The notes below the pieces were generated by a model. It did no database searches, was not told the DNA's origin, and saw only the letters and a program-made list of their open reading frames with translations. A DNA stretch of 64,000 bases, taken from NCBI RefSeq assembly GCF_037126285.1, contig NZ_CP147012.1, positions 4,920,676 through 4,984,675 on the forward strand, read 5' to 3'. Shown piece after piece: positions 43,927 through 52,983 of the stretch (its first letter is position 1; every line of letters begins with the position of its first letter). The stretch comes from Bernardetia sp. MNP-M8. GTDB lineage: Bacteria; Bacteroidota; Bacteroidia; Cytophagales; Bernardetiaceae. The position numbers and the translations under genes are program-made.

Positions 43927-45204
43927 TTATCCACCAAAGTCATCAAACATGATGTGTTCTTGTGGAACGCCATAATCATCTAACATTTTCAAAACGGCTG
44001 CATTCATCATTGGAGGTCCACAGAAATAAAATTCAATTTCTTCTGGATCTTCATGTTTAGAAAGATAATTATCTATCAAAGATTGATGAACAAAACCTAC
44101 TTTACCATCCCAATTATCTTCTGGTAATGGTTCTGAAAGTACAATATTAAATGTAAAATTCGGAAATTCTTTTTCGATAGCTCTAAATTCATCTACATAG
44201 AAAAGCTCTCTTTTCGAACGTCCACCATACCAAAACGAAACCTTACGGTCAGATTTAAGAGTATGGAATAAGTGGAAAATATGAGAACGCAATGGAGCCA
44301 TACCAGCACCACCACCGATATAAATCATTTCTTTGTTTGTATCCTTAATAAAGAATTCACCATAAGGTCCTGAGATATTTACTTTATCTCCTTCTTTACA
44401 ATTAAATACATACGAAGAACATTTACCTGGATTTACATCCATCCATTTGTTATTTGCTCTATCCCAAGGTGGAGTAGCAATACGAATGTTAAGCATGACA
44501 ATATTTCCCTCTGCTGGGTGATTTGCCATAGAATAAGCTCTAAATTCTAGCTCATCATTAACCATTTTCAAATCCCAAAGACCAAATTTGTTCCATTCGT
44601 CTCTAAATTTATCTTTTCCACCTGGATCATTTGGAAGTGGACTAATATCTATGTTTTTGAAATCTACTGTAATTGGAGGAACATCAATCTGAATATATCC
44701 ACCTGACTCAAAGTGTAAACTCTCCCCTGGAGGTAACTCTACTACAAATTCTTTGATAAAAGAAGCTACATTGTAGTTAGATTTGACAGTACATTCCCAT
44801 TTTTTGATTCCAAAAATCTCTTCTGGAATACGGATTTGCATGTCTTTCTTTACCTTCACTTGACAAGCCAAACGAACATTTTCTTTTTGTTCAGAGCGAC
44901 TCAAATGTCCGACTTCGGTAGGCAAAACATCGCCACCACCGTCATCTACGATACATTTACACATGGCACACGTACCACCACCACCACAGGCAGAAGGTAA
45001 AAATATTTTGTTATCGCCAAGTGTAGAAAGGAGTGTTGAGCCAGCAGCAACAACAATCGGATCGCCATCATTACCATTCACAGTAATTTTTACATCTCCA
45101 CTTTGTACTAATTGTGCCTTTGCAACAAGAAGCAATCCTACAAGAAGAAGTGTAACAACTCCGAAAACGGCAAGTCCTGCAAGAATTACAGTTAAATTAA
45201 TCAT
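43927..45204 (-). CDS. nqrF: Na+-translocating NADH:quinone reductase subunit F
   Basis: 425 aa. One N-terminal membrane helix (about 3-28) is followed by a 2Fe-2S ferredoxin domain (C73, C79, C82, C114; [12 protein letters not shown]), an FAD domain (RAYSMANHP) and an NADH domain ([26 protein letters not shown] end). NqrF takes electrons from NADH into the Nqr sodium pump. nqrA-E normally precede it on the same strand, but here upstream there is 307 bp and then an oppositely oriented oxygenase gene, so nqrF is separated from the rest. Confidence 0.95.
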   Translation of the reverse strand: MINLTVILAGLAVFGVVTLLLVGLLLVAKAQLVQSGDVKITVNGNDGDPIVVAAGSTLLSTLGDNKIFLPSACGGGGTCAMCKCIVDDGGGDVLPTEVGHLSRSEQKENVRLACQVKVKKDMQIRIPEEIFGIKKWECTVKSNYNVASFIKEFVVELPPGESLHFESGGYIQIDVPPITVDFKNIDISPLPNDPGGKDKFRDEWNKFGLWDLKMVNDELEFRAYSMANHPAEGNIVMLNIRIATPPWDRANNKWMDVNPGKCSSYVFNCKEGDKVNISGPYGEFFIKDTNKEMIYIGGGAGMAPLRSHIFHLFHTLKSDRKVSFWYGGRSKRELFYVDEFRAIEKEFPNFTFNIVLSEPLPEDNWDGKVGFVHQSLIDNYLSKHEDPEEIEFYFCGPPMMNAAVLKMLDDYGVPQEHIMFDDFGG

Positions 45205-45511
45205 GTATTCTGTTTTTTTAGGTCTATTTTTGCGTTTGAATAAATTACTTAATAAGGATTCGTTTATTGAATAATATAGCTACAAATATACGTTCAAAAA
45301 TTATCAAATACCAATAGCAATTCATCAAAAAACACGTTTTATTTTAAAATTTTGCTATTTTTCTTAAAATATAAATTAAAACAAGATGTAAAAAGAAGTT
45401 TGAAACAAGAAATTTTTGTTGGTCTTTTATCTGTAACTTTGTGATTCAGAATAAGAAAGACATGTAGTAGAAAATTGTTTAAAAAAATTATAACTCATTC
45501 AAAAAAAAATT

Positions 45512-46147
45512 ATGAATTCAATACCTTTAATAGAATCAGATAAAATAAATCTTCTTATTGACGGTTTAGCAGATAAAGGATGGGCAACTGTTGATGATTT
45601 TTTGCCTTTAGAAATTGCAAATTCTCTTCGAAAAGAATTAAATGATGAATATGAAAAAGGCGAATTTGACCCAGCAGGAATAGGTAGACGAGGTGTAGAT
45701 TGGCAATTACGCCCAGAAATACGAAGTGATTATGTAAAATGGCTTCAACCCAATGACTTGACAGAATTTCAACAACTTTACTGGACTCAAATAGATAATT
45801 TCAAACAGACTCTCAATCAAGAGCTATATTTATCTTTAAATAACTTTGAGGGACATTTTGCTATCTATCCTCCAAAAAGTTTTTATAAAAAGCACTTAGA
45901 CAACCATCAAACAGCTCAAAGACGTTTTATTTCTTGCATTCTTTATTTTAATCAAGACTGGAAAGAAGAAGATGGAGGAAAACTTAGAATCTATGATAAA
46001 GATGCTAAAAACAAAGTTGAAACTGATATTTTACCTATCTTTAATCGTTTTGTCTGTATGCGAAGTGAAATGATTTGGCATGAAGTTCTGCCAAGTGAAA
46101 AACGAAACAGGATGAGCATAACAGGCTGGCTCAGAAGAGAAATATAA
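45512..46147 (+). CDS. 2-oxoglutarate/Fe(II)-dependent oxygenase (SM-20/P4H-like)
   Basis: 211 aa. The facial triad is visible as H128-x-D130 in KKHLDNHQ and H190 in MIWHEVLPS, with a 2OG-binding arginine in the SITGWLRR end (RNRMSITGW). ISCILYFNQDWKEEDGGKLRIY is typical of prolyl-4-hydroxylase-like dioxygenases. A hydroxylated target such as a ribosomal or regulatory protein is possible but not shown. A TAACTTTG at 45434-45441 fits the Bacteroidota -7 element; no good -33 element is in place. Confidence 0.88.
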   Translation: MNSIPLIESDKINLLIDGLADKGWATVDDFLPLEIANSLRKELNDEYEKGEFDPAGIGRRGVDWQLRPEIRSDYVKWLQPNDLTEFQQLYWTQIDNFKQTLNQELYLSLNNFEGHFAIYPPKSFYKKHLDNHQTAQRRFISCILYFNQDWKEEDGGKLRIYDKDAKNKVETDILPIFNRFVCMRSEMIWHEVLPSEKRNRMSITGWLRREI

Positions 46148-46164
46148 AATTAGCTCAATATTAA

Positions 46165-46301
46165 ACATTATCACGGTTATTTACAGGTCTAATAATTAGC
46201 AAGTTATAGACAAGCAAAACAGTCTTATTTTTCCGTAGCGACAGGTTTGCAAACCTGTCGCTACGGAAAAATGAACATTACTAAATTAACCGTGATAACC
46301 T
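46165..46301. mobile_element. MITE-like element, family B, copy 2
   Basis: 137 bp with ends ACATTATCACGGTTA and TAACCGTGATAACCT. The interior carries a 44-bp perfect palindrome at 46228-46271 built on CCGTAGCGACAGGTTTGC and its complement. The cargo differs from copy 1 at 13852 although the ends match. Confidence 0.8.
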
Positions 46302-46315
46302 TTATTAAGCTAATT

Positions 46316-46843
46316 TTATTTTTTGAGATTCAAAATACCTGTTGGTGTAGGAGCTTGGGAACGAATTTTTTCTTGTAACTTCAAAATTCCTCCAATAAGA
46401 GCTTCTGGGCGTGGAGGACAGCCAGCTACATACACATCAACAGGAATTATTCTGTCTACTCCTTTTACCACATGATAGCCATGTTCCCAATAAGGTCCTC
46501 CACAATTGGCACAACTTCCCATCGAAATTACATAACGAGGTTCTGCCATTTGTTCATAAAGGCGTTTTATTCTATCAGCCATTTTGAAAGTTACTGTTCC
46601 TGCCACAATCATAACATCAGACTGACGAGGAGAGGCACGAGGAAAAACACCAAAACGATCTAAATCGTAGTGAGGAGCATAAGTTCCCATCATTTCGATA
46701 GCACAACATGCCAAACCAAAAGTCATAGGCCAAAGAGATGATAACCTAGCCCACTGTATAAGATTTTCTAAAGAAGTAACCACCAAACCTCCTTGTCCTG
46801 TTTTTTCGGATTGTGTGAGTTTGGTGGTAGTTGGAATATTCAT
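46316..46843 (-). CDS. nuoB: NADH-quinone oxidoreductase subunit B
   Basis: 175 aa, full length. The N2 4Fe-4S cluster ligands are C46 and C47 ([11 protein letters not shown]), C111 (GSCANCGG) and C142 (AGCPPRPE). NuoB (PSST) passes electrons to quinone in complex I. nuoA, nuoC and nuoD normally flank it, but here the neighbours are a MITE and a DUF349 gene, so the gene is isolated or duplicated. There is no sign of decay. Confidence 0.96.
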   Translation of the reverse strand: MNIPTTTKLTQSEKTGQGGLVVTSLENLIQWARLSSLWPMTFGLACCAIEMMGTYAPHYDLDRFGVFPRASPRQSDVMIVAGTVTFKMADRIKRLYEQMAEPRYVISMGSCANCGGPYWEHGYHVVKGVDRIIPVDVYVAGCPPRPEALIGGILKLQEKIRSQAPTPTGILNLKK

Positions 46844-46911
46844 TTTTTATATAAATACGTTTTGTAAACTAAATTACACAGTAGTTTTTTTGCAGCTTGA
46901 ACGCTATTTTA

Positions 46912-48273
46912 CTAAAAATTATAGCTACTGTTGAGTTGATTTTGAAACTTTTTAGATAACCTTTTCTTTGTTCGGATTACATTCAAAAGATTCATATATT
47001 CGGAACGAACAGGTGCATGAGAAGGCTCATTTCTATCAAACATAGGTCTGCCATAACTATCTTGAGGAATGTTCTTAGCAATTTGTTGAAGTTTTGGTTC
47101 TTCTTCTCTAATGCTATCTTTGATAAGTTTGATTTTGAGTTTTAATTGTTCGAAACCAGTTTTTTCTTCGTAGCCTTCAAAGTTTTGTTTTGCATCATTT
47201 TCTAAAAATACATGCGTAAATATTTCACTACAAGCAGCATGAAAACGATTGTTTAATAAACGGTCTTCATCATTGTTTTTAATGATACCCATTTTTTTCC
47301 ATTGCACTTGTTTTGTCTTGACATTATTCAAATGTACATTTTCAAACTTATTTGCAATTTCTTCTACTTCTTCAGTCATTTTGCGTTTGGCTTCCAAGAT
47401 TCCCTCTGGAGTAGTTGGAATGGGTGGTTCTTGACGATACGACCCATAACTATCATTGCTCTGCTCAGGATTACCAAAGAAAATATCAACTTCTCGTTTA
47501 TAGTTTCTATATAATTTTAGGTATTTCCATTTCGGAATTACGCCTACATCTTTCCATGCTTTTTGCAAGTCTATTACTTCTTGACGCATTTCAGGCGTTT
47601 TTTCTTTTTGATAATTGAGCTTTCTAACTTTATTACTAATACGTTTGTATTTCAGAATTCGCTCATCATTGACAATTCTTTCATTATCAAAAAATGCTTT
47701 TCGTCGTTCAAAAAAAACATCTAAGCATCTATCAAATTCTTCTGACATTTCTTCGTCTTCTTCACCCACACTGCCTGTTCGTATCCAGCGCATTTTGAGG
47801 TCTTTAAGATATTCAGAAACTTCTTCCCAGTCGTCGCTATCTTTAAGCTCTTGTGCTTCGGCTAATAAAGCCGTTTTTATTTCTGTGTTTTTTACTCTAT
47901 TTTCAGAAATATAGTCTTCAATTCCTTGTTCTAATTCTAAAATACGTTTTTCTACGGCTGTATAGTCACCTATAGAGTTGTAAGTTTCTAAAGATTCTCT
48001 AATATGAACCAGTTTCATAAGATAAGAACCTTTATTTTGAGATTCTTCGATAGCTTGTGCTACTTCTTCTACTTTCTCTAATAATTTTTGATAACGGTCT
48101 TCAAAATAAGCAATACTTGCTTCTGCACTTTCTTTGACTACTCCGATTTGTCTGTCTGATTTGTCATTGTATGCTTTTAAGTAAACATTATTGTCTTTAA
48201 TATAACCGAAAGAATTTGATACTGAATTTGAGTCGTGATTGGTAGTTGAGTTGGCTGAATTTGTGGTGGACAT
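46912..48273 (-). CDS. DUF349 coiled-coil protein
   Basis: 453 aa, cytoplasmic, rich in Lys, Glu and aromatic residues, with several DUF349 repeats (RKLNYQKEKTPEMRQEVIDL, QKAWKDVGVIPKWKYLKLY, KQVQWKKMGIIKNNDEDRL). Each repeat is a ~75-residue helical unit carrying a W-x(3)-G word. The first ~40 residues are Asn/Ser-rich and disordered. The family is widespread in Bacteroidota and of uncertain function. It lies 68 bases upstream of nuoB on the same strand. Confidence 0.88.
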   Translation of the reverse strand: MSTTNSANSTTNHDSNSVSNSFGYIKDNNVYLKAYNDKSDRQIGVVKESAEASIAYFEDRYQKLLEKVEEVAQAIEESQNKGSYLMKLVHIRESLETYNSIGDYTAVEKRILELEQGIEDYISENRVKNTEIKTALLAEAQELKDSDDWEEVSEYLKDLKMRWIRTGSVGEEDEEMSEEFDRCLDVFFERRKAFFDNERIVNDERILKYKRISNKVRKLNYQKEKTPEMRQEVIDLQKAWKDVGVIPKWKYLKLYRNYKREVDIFFGNPEQSNDSYGSYRQEPPIPTTPEGILEAKRKMTEEVEEIANKFENVHLNNVKTKQVQWKKMGIIKNNDEDRLLNNRFHAACSEIFTHVFLENDAKQNFEGYEEKTGFEQLKLKIKLIKDSIREEEPKLQQIAKNIPQDSYGRPMFDRNEPSHAPVRSEYMNLLNVIRTKKRLSKKFQNQLNSSYNF

Positions 48274-48751
48274 TGTTTGTAGTGATTTTTTTGAGTGATT
48301 AAAATAAACCTAATTTAAAGTAAATTTAGGCTTAAAAGGCAATGGTTTTGAGAAAATTAAAATTTGCACAATTTGTATAAAATAAAGCAATAAAAAAGCC
48401 TAATTTTATTCTAGCTACATTGTATGAATCTGTTTAAAAATTATTTTCTGTACAGAATTCCGAAACAGAATGTCGTATTAACTAAAGAATAGTTTATTTT
48501 GTTAAAAAAGAACTAAATTTATTTTTGAGATAAATAATTTAACTGTTCCAAAACTAAGATACAATTTTTTTGGAAAAATAGAATAAAGAATAGTATAAAA
48601 TTACAAGTATTTTATTAAAAAAATTCTTGATTCTTATATGCACTTATATACAGAATCTTCTTATAAAAACTATTGGGACTCAGTAAGGCACTGACCAACA
48701 GCAAGATTTGAAAAAAAGCATGAAACTATTTTTTTAATGAAAAATACTAAT
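48274..48751. other. Intergenic region, nothing recognised
   Basis: About 480 AT-rich bases upstream of the DUF349 gene and downstream of the EamA gene. No ORF, tRNA cloverleaf, strong hairpin or shared repeat was found. It presumably holds the DUF349 promoter. Confidence 0.4.
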
Positions 48752-49687
48752 CTACTTCCATCTATTTGCCACAAAAACACCAAATATAATCAGAGCCATT
48801 CCAATAAAATGCCCAGACTGTAAAGGTTCATCATCAATTACTCCCCAAAAAATGGCTACAATGGGAATAAAATAAGTTACTGTACTTGCAAAAACAGCAT
48901 CATTGAGTTGAATCACTTTATTAAAAATAATAAGAGCGATTGCTGTTCCGACAACTCCTAAAATAACAATATAAAAAAAGGATTTCCAAACTAAAGCGAT
49001 AGGAGGAATAAGGGTTGTCTGTGTAGTAATTTCTTGCGTTTCTTGAAAGTGAGACAAAAAAGGTGTTCCAAAAAACAAAAATAAAATAGAAGGAATACCC
49101 ACAGTAAGAAAAGCACAAGAAGCAATTGGAAAAGAAGCCACTTCTGAAAGATTACTTTTGATTACATTTAGACTAATTCCATAAAAAAAGGCAGCCAAAA
49201 TAACGAAGACCACATAAATATTTATATCTCCAAAACCTCCTCCTTTTTTGGCAATACTCAAAAGTCCTGCACCTATAAAAGCAATGCCTAAACCTACTAA
49301 TTGTTTGTATTTTAGTTTCTGACTAAAAAAAAGCGCACCAACTAAAACAGTAAAAAGAGGTGTAAGTCCATTCAAAACGCCTGTAACCGAACTCAGAAGC
49401 CGAGTTTGGGCAAGTGGAAAAAGTACAGCAGGAATAGCATTTCCCAAAAGCCCTGAAATAAGCAAATATTTCCATTTTGATTTAGGAATTTTACGTGCAT
49501 GAAACACAGCAAAAGGCAGTAGAGCTACAAAAGCAGCCGAAATACGCAGCGCACCAATTTCTAAAGGAGAAAAAACAAGTAAACCACGCTTCATCAAAAT
49601 AAATGAGCTTCCCCAAATAAGAGCAAGTAAAATAAGTAGAAACCAAGATACAACAAGAGGATTTTGAGCAGATGTAGAACTTTTCAT
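48752..49687 (-). CDS. EamA-family (DMT superfamily) transporter
   Basis: 311 aa from ATG at 49687 (MKSSTSAQNP); an ATG at 49750 gives an unlikely extra 21 residues. About ten membrane helices in two EamA repeats: WFLLILLALIWGSSFILMKRG opens the first and INIYVVFVILAAFFYGISLN the second. TYFIPIVAIFWGVI and GMALIIFGVF are typical of the last helices. It probably exports a metabolite or amino acid; the substrate is unknown. Confidence 0.9.
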   Translation of the reverse strand: MKSSTSAQNPLVVSWFLLILLALIWGSSFILMKRGLLVFSPLEIGALRISAAFVALLPFAVFHARKIPKSKWKYLLISGLLGNAIPAVLFPLAQTRLLSSVTGVLNGLTPLFTVLVGALFFSQKLKYKQLVGLGIAFIGAGLLSIAKKGGGFGDINIYVVFVILAAFFYGISLNVIKSNLSEVASFPIASCAFLTVGIPSILFLFFGTPFLSHFQETQEITTQTTLIPPIALVWKSFFYIVILGVVGTAIALIIFNKVIQLNDAVFASTVTYFIPIVAIFWGVIDDEPLQSGHFIGMALIIFGVFVANRWK

Positions 49688-49825
49688 AAGAAGAATAAAA
49701 TTACTTTTTTGCAGAAAAATAGTTGTTTCAATAATTGAAATTGAATGCAAAGGTAGTTTTTATTGAAAGGACATGTTCTTATAAAACGTTATTTTTTAAT
49801 CGCCTTTAATCAAATTATGATATAG

Positions 49826-50623
49826 CTAAGAAGCCCAGTTTTTGATTAATTCTTCTTCGTTTCCATTATAGATATTATAATCTATTCCACATTCTAAGTC
49901 ATCAACTTTATAAAAACAAGGTTTTTCTTCATTTACATTATCTGAACAACAATTCATTTCACAACCAAATTGCCAAAGTGAATAAGTAGTCCAAATTTTC
50001 TTATTTTTTCTATGATTTGTATAGTCTTTTTCAAATACTTCTGTAATATCTCCATTTTCAGTAAGTGCAATAATCCAGAGTTTACATTTTTTGAATATTT
50101 GACCATAAAGAGAATCTTCTAATTTTTTGAGATTAGAAACAGAAGAATAAATATGAGGATAACGTCCTGTTTTTTCATAAATACGTGTTACAAAAAGATA
50201 CGCATTATAAGGCGAAATGAATTCCTTTGTCGTTTTGTGCATTTCAAAATCTAAAGCCAAAAATTCTTTTTTTATATACTCTTCTCCTATCATTTTTAAA
50301 TATTCATCAGCCTGTTTTTTTCCATCTGTATTATGTTTGGGTAGCCAATACGAACCAAAAAGCAAATCGTTTTTGTAGGCTTCTTTTCTTCTTTTATAAA
50401 AAATACTACTGTCTTCTGCTGACAGTTTGTGAATAATTCCTTTTATTCTTTTTTCTTTCGTGATTTGATTTATGGTATAATCATTTTTAGAATAAACATC
50501 AATAATAATCGGTTTTTCTGTGTCATTCCACGGCTTGATGAAAGAAGCAGATGCTTTCTTAGTTTGTGCATTGGAGATAGAAAAAATTAACACGAAGAAG
50601 ACTAAACTAAAAATTATTTTCAT
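49826..50623 (-). CDS. Secreted GH25-like muramidase
   Basis: 265 aa from ATG at 50623 (MKIIFSLVFFVLIFSISNAQ signal peptide); an ATG at 50680 would put 19 residues before it. The barrel words GIIHKLSAEDSSIF, YKNDLLFGSYWLPKHN, ADEYLKMIGE and FLALDFEM, then YPHIYSSVSN, LWIIALTE and SLWQFGC, resemble glycoside hydrolase family 25 (lysozyme-like). The catalytic acid is plausibly in ALDFEMH. Cysteines GCEMNCC are unusual near the end. It lies 44 bases after the DUF4846 gene on the same strand. Confidence 0.7.
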   Translation of the reverse strand: MKIIFSLVFFVLIFSISNAQTKKASASFIKPWNDTEKPIIIDVYSKNDYTINQITKEKRIKGIIHKLSAEDSSIFYKRRKEAYKNDLLFGSYWLPKHNTDGKKQADEYLKMIGEEYIKKEFLALDFEMHKTTKEFISPYNAYLFVTRIYEKTGRYPHIYSSVSNLKKLEDSLYGQIFKKCKLWIIALTENGDITEVFEKDYTNHRKNKKIWTTYSLWQFGCEMNCCSDNVNEEKPCFYKVDDLECGIDYNIYNGNEEELIKNWAS

Positions 50624-50666
50624 TTTGTATTTTTTTTTAAATTTTAAAAGTAAATATGGGGGTAAG

Positions 50667-51623
50667 TTATTTTTCATCAAAACTCATCAAATCATTTTGT
50701 TCAAAAGTCCATTGAGGAGTAAAGATTTTATCAGATTTATTTGTCGGAATTTCATACCAAGGACTTATCTTATCATCATTAAAGTTTTTCAAAATATGAA
50801 TATCTTGTGCAGGCATATAGCTTTGAGCTACTAAAAATATCTTTTTATTTGTTTCTGAATGAATCGCCACATCAACTACCAAAACAGCATGCCCAGGAAA
50901 GCCACCTTGTATAAAAACATCTCCTATTTCAATGTCTTCAATATTTTTTGGCTTTAATTCTTTGCTAAGTGAAGCCGAACCTGCATACATAAAAACATTA
51001 TCCATATACTTTAAAAAATTAGTGTAACTTGTATCTACTTTGGCTTTCAAATTCCAATTTACTTTATTTCCTTTAATAGAAGGACGATAACCTGCTGCCC
51101 ACTTTTCATAAATAGCTGCATCTCCACTTGTATAATTGAATGAAATTTTATCTTTTTGATTAGTTTTGAATAAATATTCAGCACGAAGGCGCATCACAGC
51201 ATCAGCACATTGTTGCAAATCTCGCTTTCCGACTGAAATATCAAGTATTCTATAATGAACTTGTTGATAATTTTTGAGTTCTCCGTTGTATAATTTTACA
51301 GGTGCATTAGGCTCTTTTAATGAAATATGACGAAGGTAATAAGCAAATGAAGTTGAAGAAACTTCTTTTCTAGTATAATCTTGAGGTAATGGAATTTGAT
51401 AAATTTCTTCTCTGTTTTTTACTGTTGTTTGAGTAGAAGCAATTGAAAGTATTTTTTCAGTTGAATTCTCTTGAACAGAAATAGAATTATCAGTTTTTTT
51501 TGAATCTTCAATAATTTCATTGGAATAGCCTTTTTTGACTTTGGTAGAATCAAAACTACAAGAAGTAGTTCCAAAAATAATTAATAAAATAAAGAGAAGT
51601 AAAGAAGTGTTTTTAGTTTTCAT
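50667..51623 (-). CDS. DUF4846 lipoprotein
   Basis: 318 aa. Signal peptide with lipobox FGTTSC (Cys about 22), a Ser/Lys linker, then the DUF4846 domain (about 70-318): IPLPQDYTRKEVSSTSFAYY, LKEPNAPVKLYNGELK, HYRILDISVGKRDLQQCADA, MRLRAEYLF, and IGDVFIQGGFPGHAVLVVDV near the end. The HAVLV word and a downstream AQSYMPAQDIHIL are the most conserved. The function is unknown; its neighbour is a wall hydrolase, so an envelope role is reasonable. Confidence 0.9.
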   Translation of the reverse strand: MKTKNTSLLLFILLIIFGTTSCSFDSTKVKKGYSNEIIEDSKKTDNSISVQENSTEKILSIASTQTTVKNREEIYQIPLPQDYTRKEVSSTSFAYYLRHISLKEPNAPVKLYNGELKNYQQVHYRILDISVGKRDLQQCADAVMRLRAEYLFKTNQKDKISFNYTSGDAAIYEKWAAGYRPSIKGNKVNWNLKAKVDTSYTNFLKYMDNVFMYAGSASLSKELKPKNIEDIEIGDVFIQGGFPGHAVLVVDVAIHSETNKKIFLVAQSYMPAQDIHILKNFNDDKISPWYEIPTNKSDKIFTPQWTFEQNDLMSFDEK

Positions 51624-51649
51624 AAGTTTGGTTTGTAATTTTATAAAAA

Positions 51650-52417
51650 ATGTTTCAATTTAAAAAGTTTAGTATTAATCAAGATAGTTGTGCCATGAAA
51701 ATCTGTACAGATGCTTGTATTTTTGGTGGTTATATTGATGCTTCTGAAAGTAAACGCATTTTAGACATTGGCACAGGAACAGGTCTTTTATCCTTAATGC
51801 TTGCTCAAAGAACAGATAATGCATCAAGTAATTTTGATAAAAAACCAATAATAACAGCTATAGAGATAGAAAAAGAGGCATTTTTGGCAGCTAAAGATAA
51901 TTTTGAAAAAAGTATCTACAACGAAAGACTAGAGATATATCATAATTCAGCACAAAAATTTTCAAAAAACTACTCTTCTACTTTCGACCACATTATTAGT
52001 AATCCTCCTTTTTTTCTTCATCAATCTAAAACAAAAAATACTCCTAAAAACTTAGCTTTGCATAGTGAAGCTCTTTCTTTTAATGAGTTAATAGAGATAA
52101 TTGACAAATTACTTTCTAAAGATGGAAAATGTGATATTTTACTTCCAGCCTATGAAATGGATGTTTTTATCAAAAAAGCAAAGCATCATAATTTATCGGT
52201 TCAAAAAAAAATGAATATCTATACAAGAAAAGAACAAGGTATATTTAGGGTAATAACGAGATTTGTGCGAGATAAATTTGAAGAAAATAGAGAAAAGGAG
52301 ATTCTGATAACTGATTTTGTTATCTATAAATCAAAGAATGAAAAAGATATTAATTTAAATAGAGGGTATACAGATGAATTTGTGGCACTTTTGAGAGAGT
52401 TTTATATTATTTTCTAA
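51650..52417 (+). CDS. tRNA1(Val) A37 N6-methyltransferase, TrmN6-like
   Basis: 255 aa. N-terminal FKKFSINQDSCAMKICTDAC is the usual start of the YfiC/TrmN6 family. The AdoMet site is RILDIGTGTGLLSLMLAQR and the catalytic motif is SNPPFF (about residue 125). It would methylate A37 of tRNA-Val. A related N6-adenine RNA methyltransferase function cannot be excluded. Divergent from the DUF4846 gene, 26 bases apart, so the two share a compact promoter region. Confidence 0.88.
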   Translation: MFQFKKFSINQDSCAMKICTDACIFGGYIDASESKRILDIGTGTGLLSLMLAQRTDNASSNFDKKPIITAIEIEKEAFLAAKDNFEKSIYNERLEIYHNSAQKFSKNYSSTFDHIISNPPFFLHQSKTKNTPKNLALHSEALSFNELIEIIDKLLSKDGKCDILLPAYEMDVFIKKAKHHNLSVQKKMNIYTRKEQGIFRVITRFVRDKFEENREKEILITDFVIYKSKNEKDINLNRGYTDEFVALLREFYIIF

Positions 52418-52639
52418 ACTAACATAAAGGTAGTGTCACTTTAAAATAATTCTTTTTGCACTTATTGGTGTCTCAATGAAGATAAATAATAAAAAAACTG
52501 TAATTTATTTTAGTTTTTTGCTCAAAATAGTTGCAAATTAAACTTCAAACCTTTTACTTTGTTTATCAAACAATATTCAATTCAAATAGACTTTATAAAA
52601 TTAATTATTTTATCAAAAAAAATTTAACTTTTTAATTAT

Positions 52640-52951
52640 ATGGCAGATTTACGCAGTATCATTACCGATATGGACAAAGAATTCAATAATCGTATTCGCT
52701 TAGGACTTATGGCAGCGATGATGATAGAAGATTGGATAGAATTCAAGACAATGAAACATCTTTTAGACCTCACTGATGGAAATTTAGCAAGTCATGTAGC
52801 TGCACTAGAAAACTGTGGTTATATGGAAGTTCGTAAAAAGTTTATTGGCAAACGCCCAAATACTTCGTATAAAATTACTCCAACAGGAAGACGTGCTTTC
52901 GAACATCATTTACAACAGATGGAAGAGCTTATCAAAAAAGCTAGAGCATAA
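52640..52951 (+). CDS. Winged-helix DNA-binding protein (HTH_34 type)
   Basis: 103 aa. The whole protein is one winged helix: FNNRIRLGLMAAMMIEDWIE, FKTMKHLLDLTDGNLASHV (recognition helix), AALENCGYMEVRKKFIG, RPNTSYKITPTGRRAFEHHL. This matches small ArsR/MarR-like regulators of the HTH_34 group (PF13601). Ligand and target are unknown. Convergent with the next gene, 32 bases apart. Confidence 0.9.
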   Translation: MADLRSIITDMDKEFNNRIRLGLMAAMMIEDWIEFKTMKHLLDLTDGNLASHVAALENCGYMEVRKKFIGKRPNTSYKITPTGRRAFEHHLQQMEELIKKARA

Positions 52952-52983
52952 AAAAAATAACACACAAAGCGAAGAAATTACTC

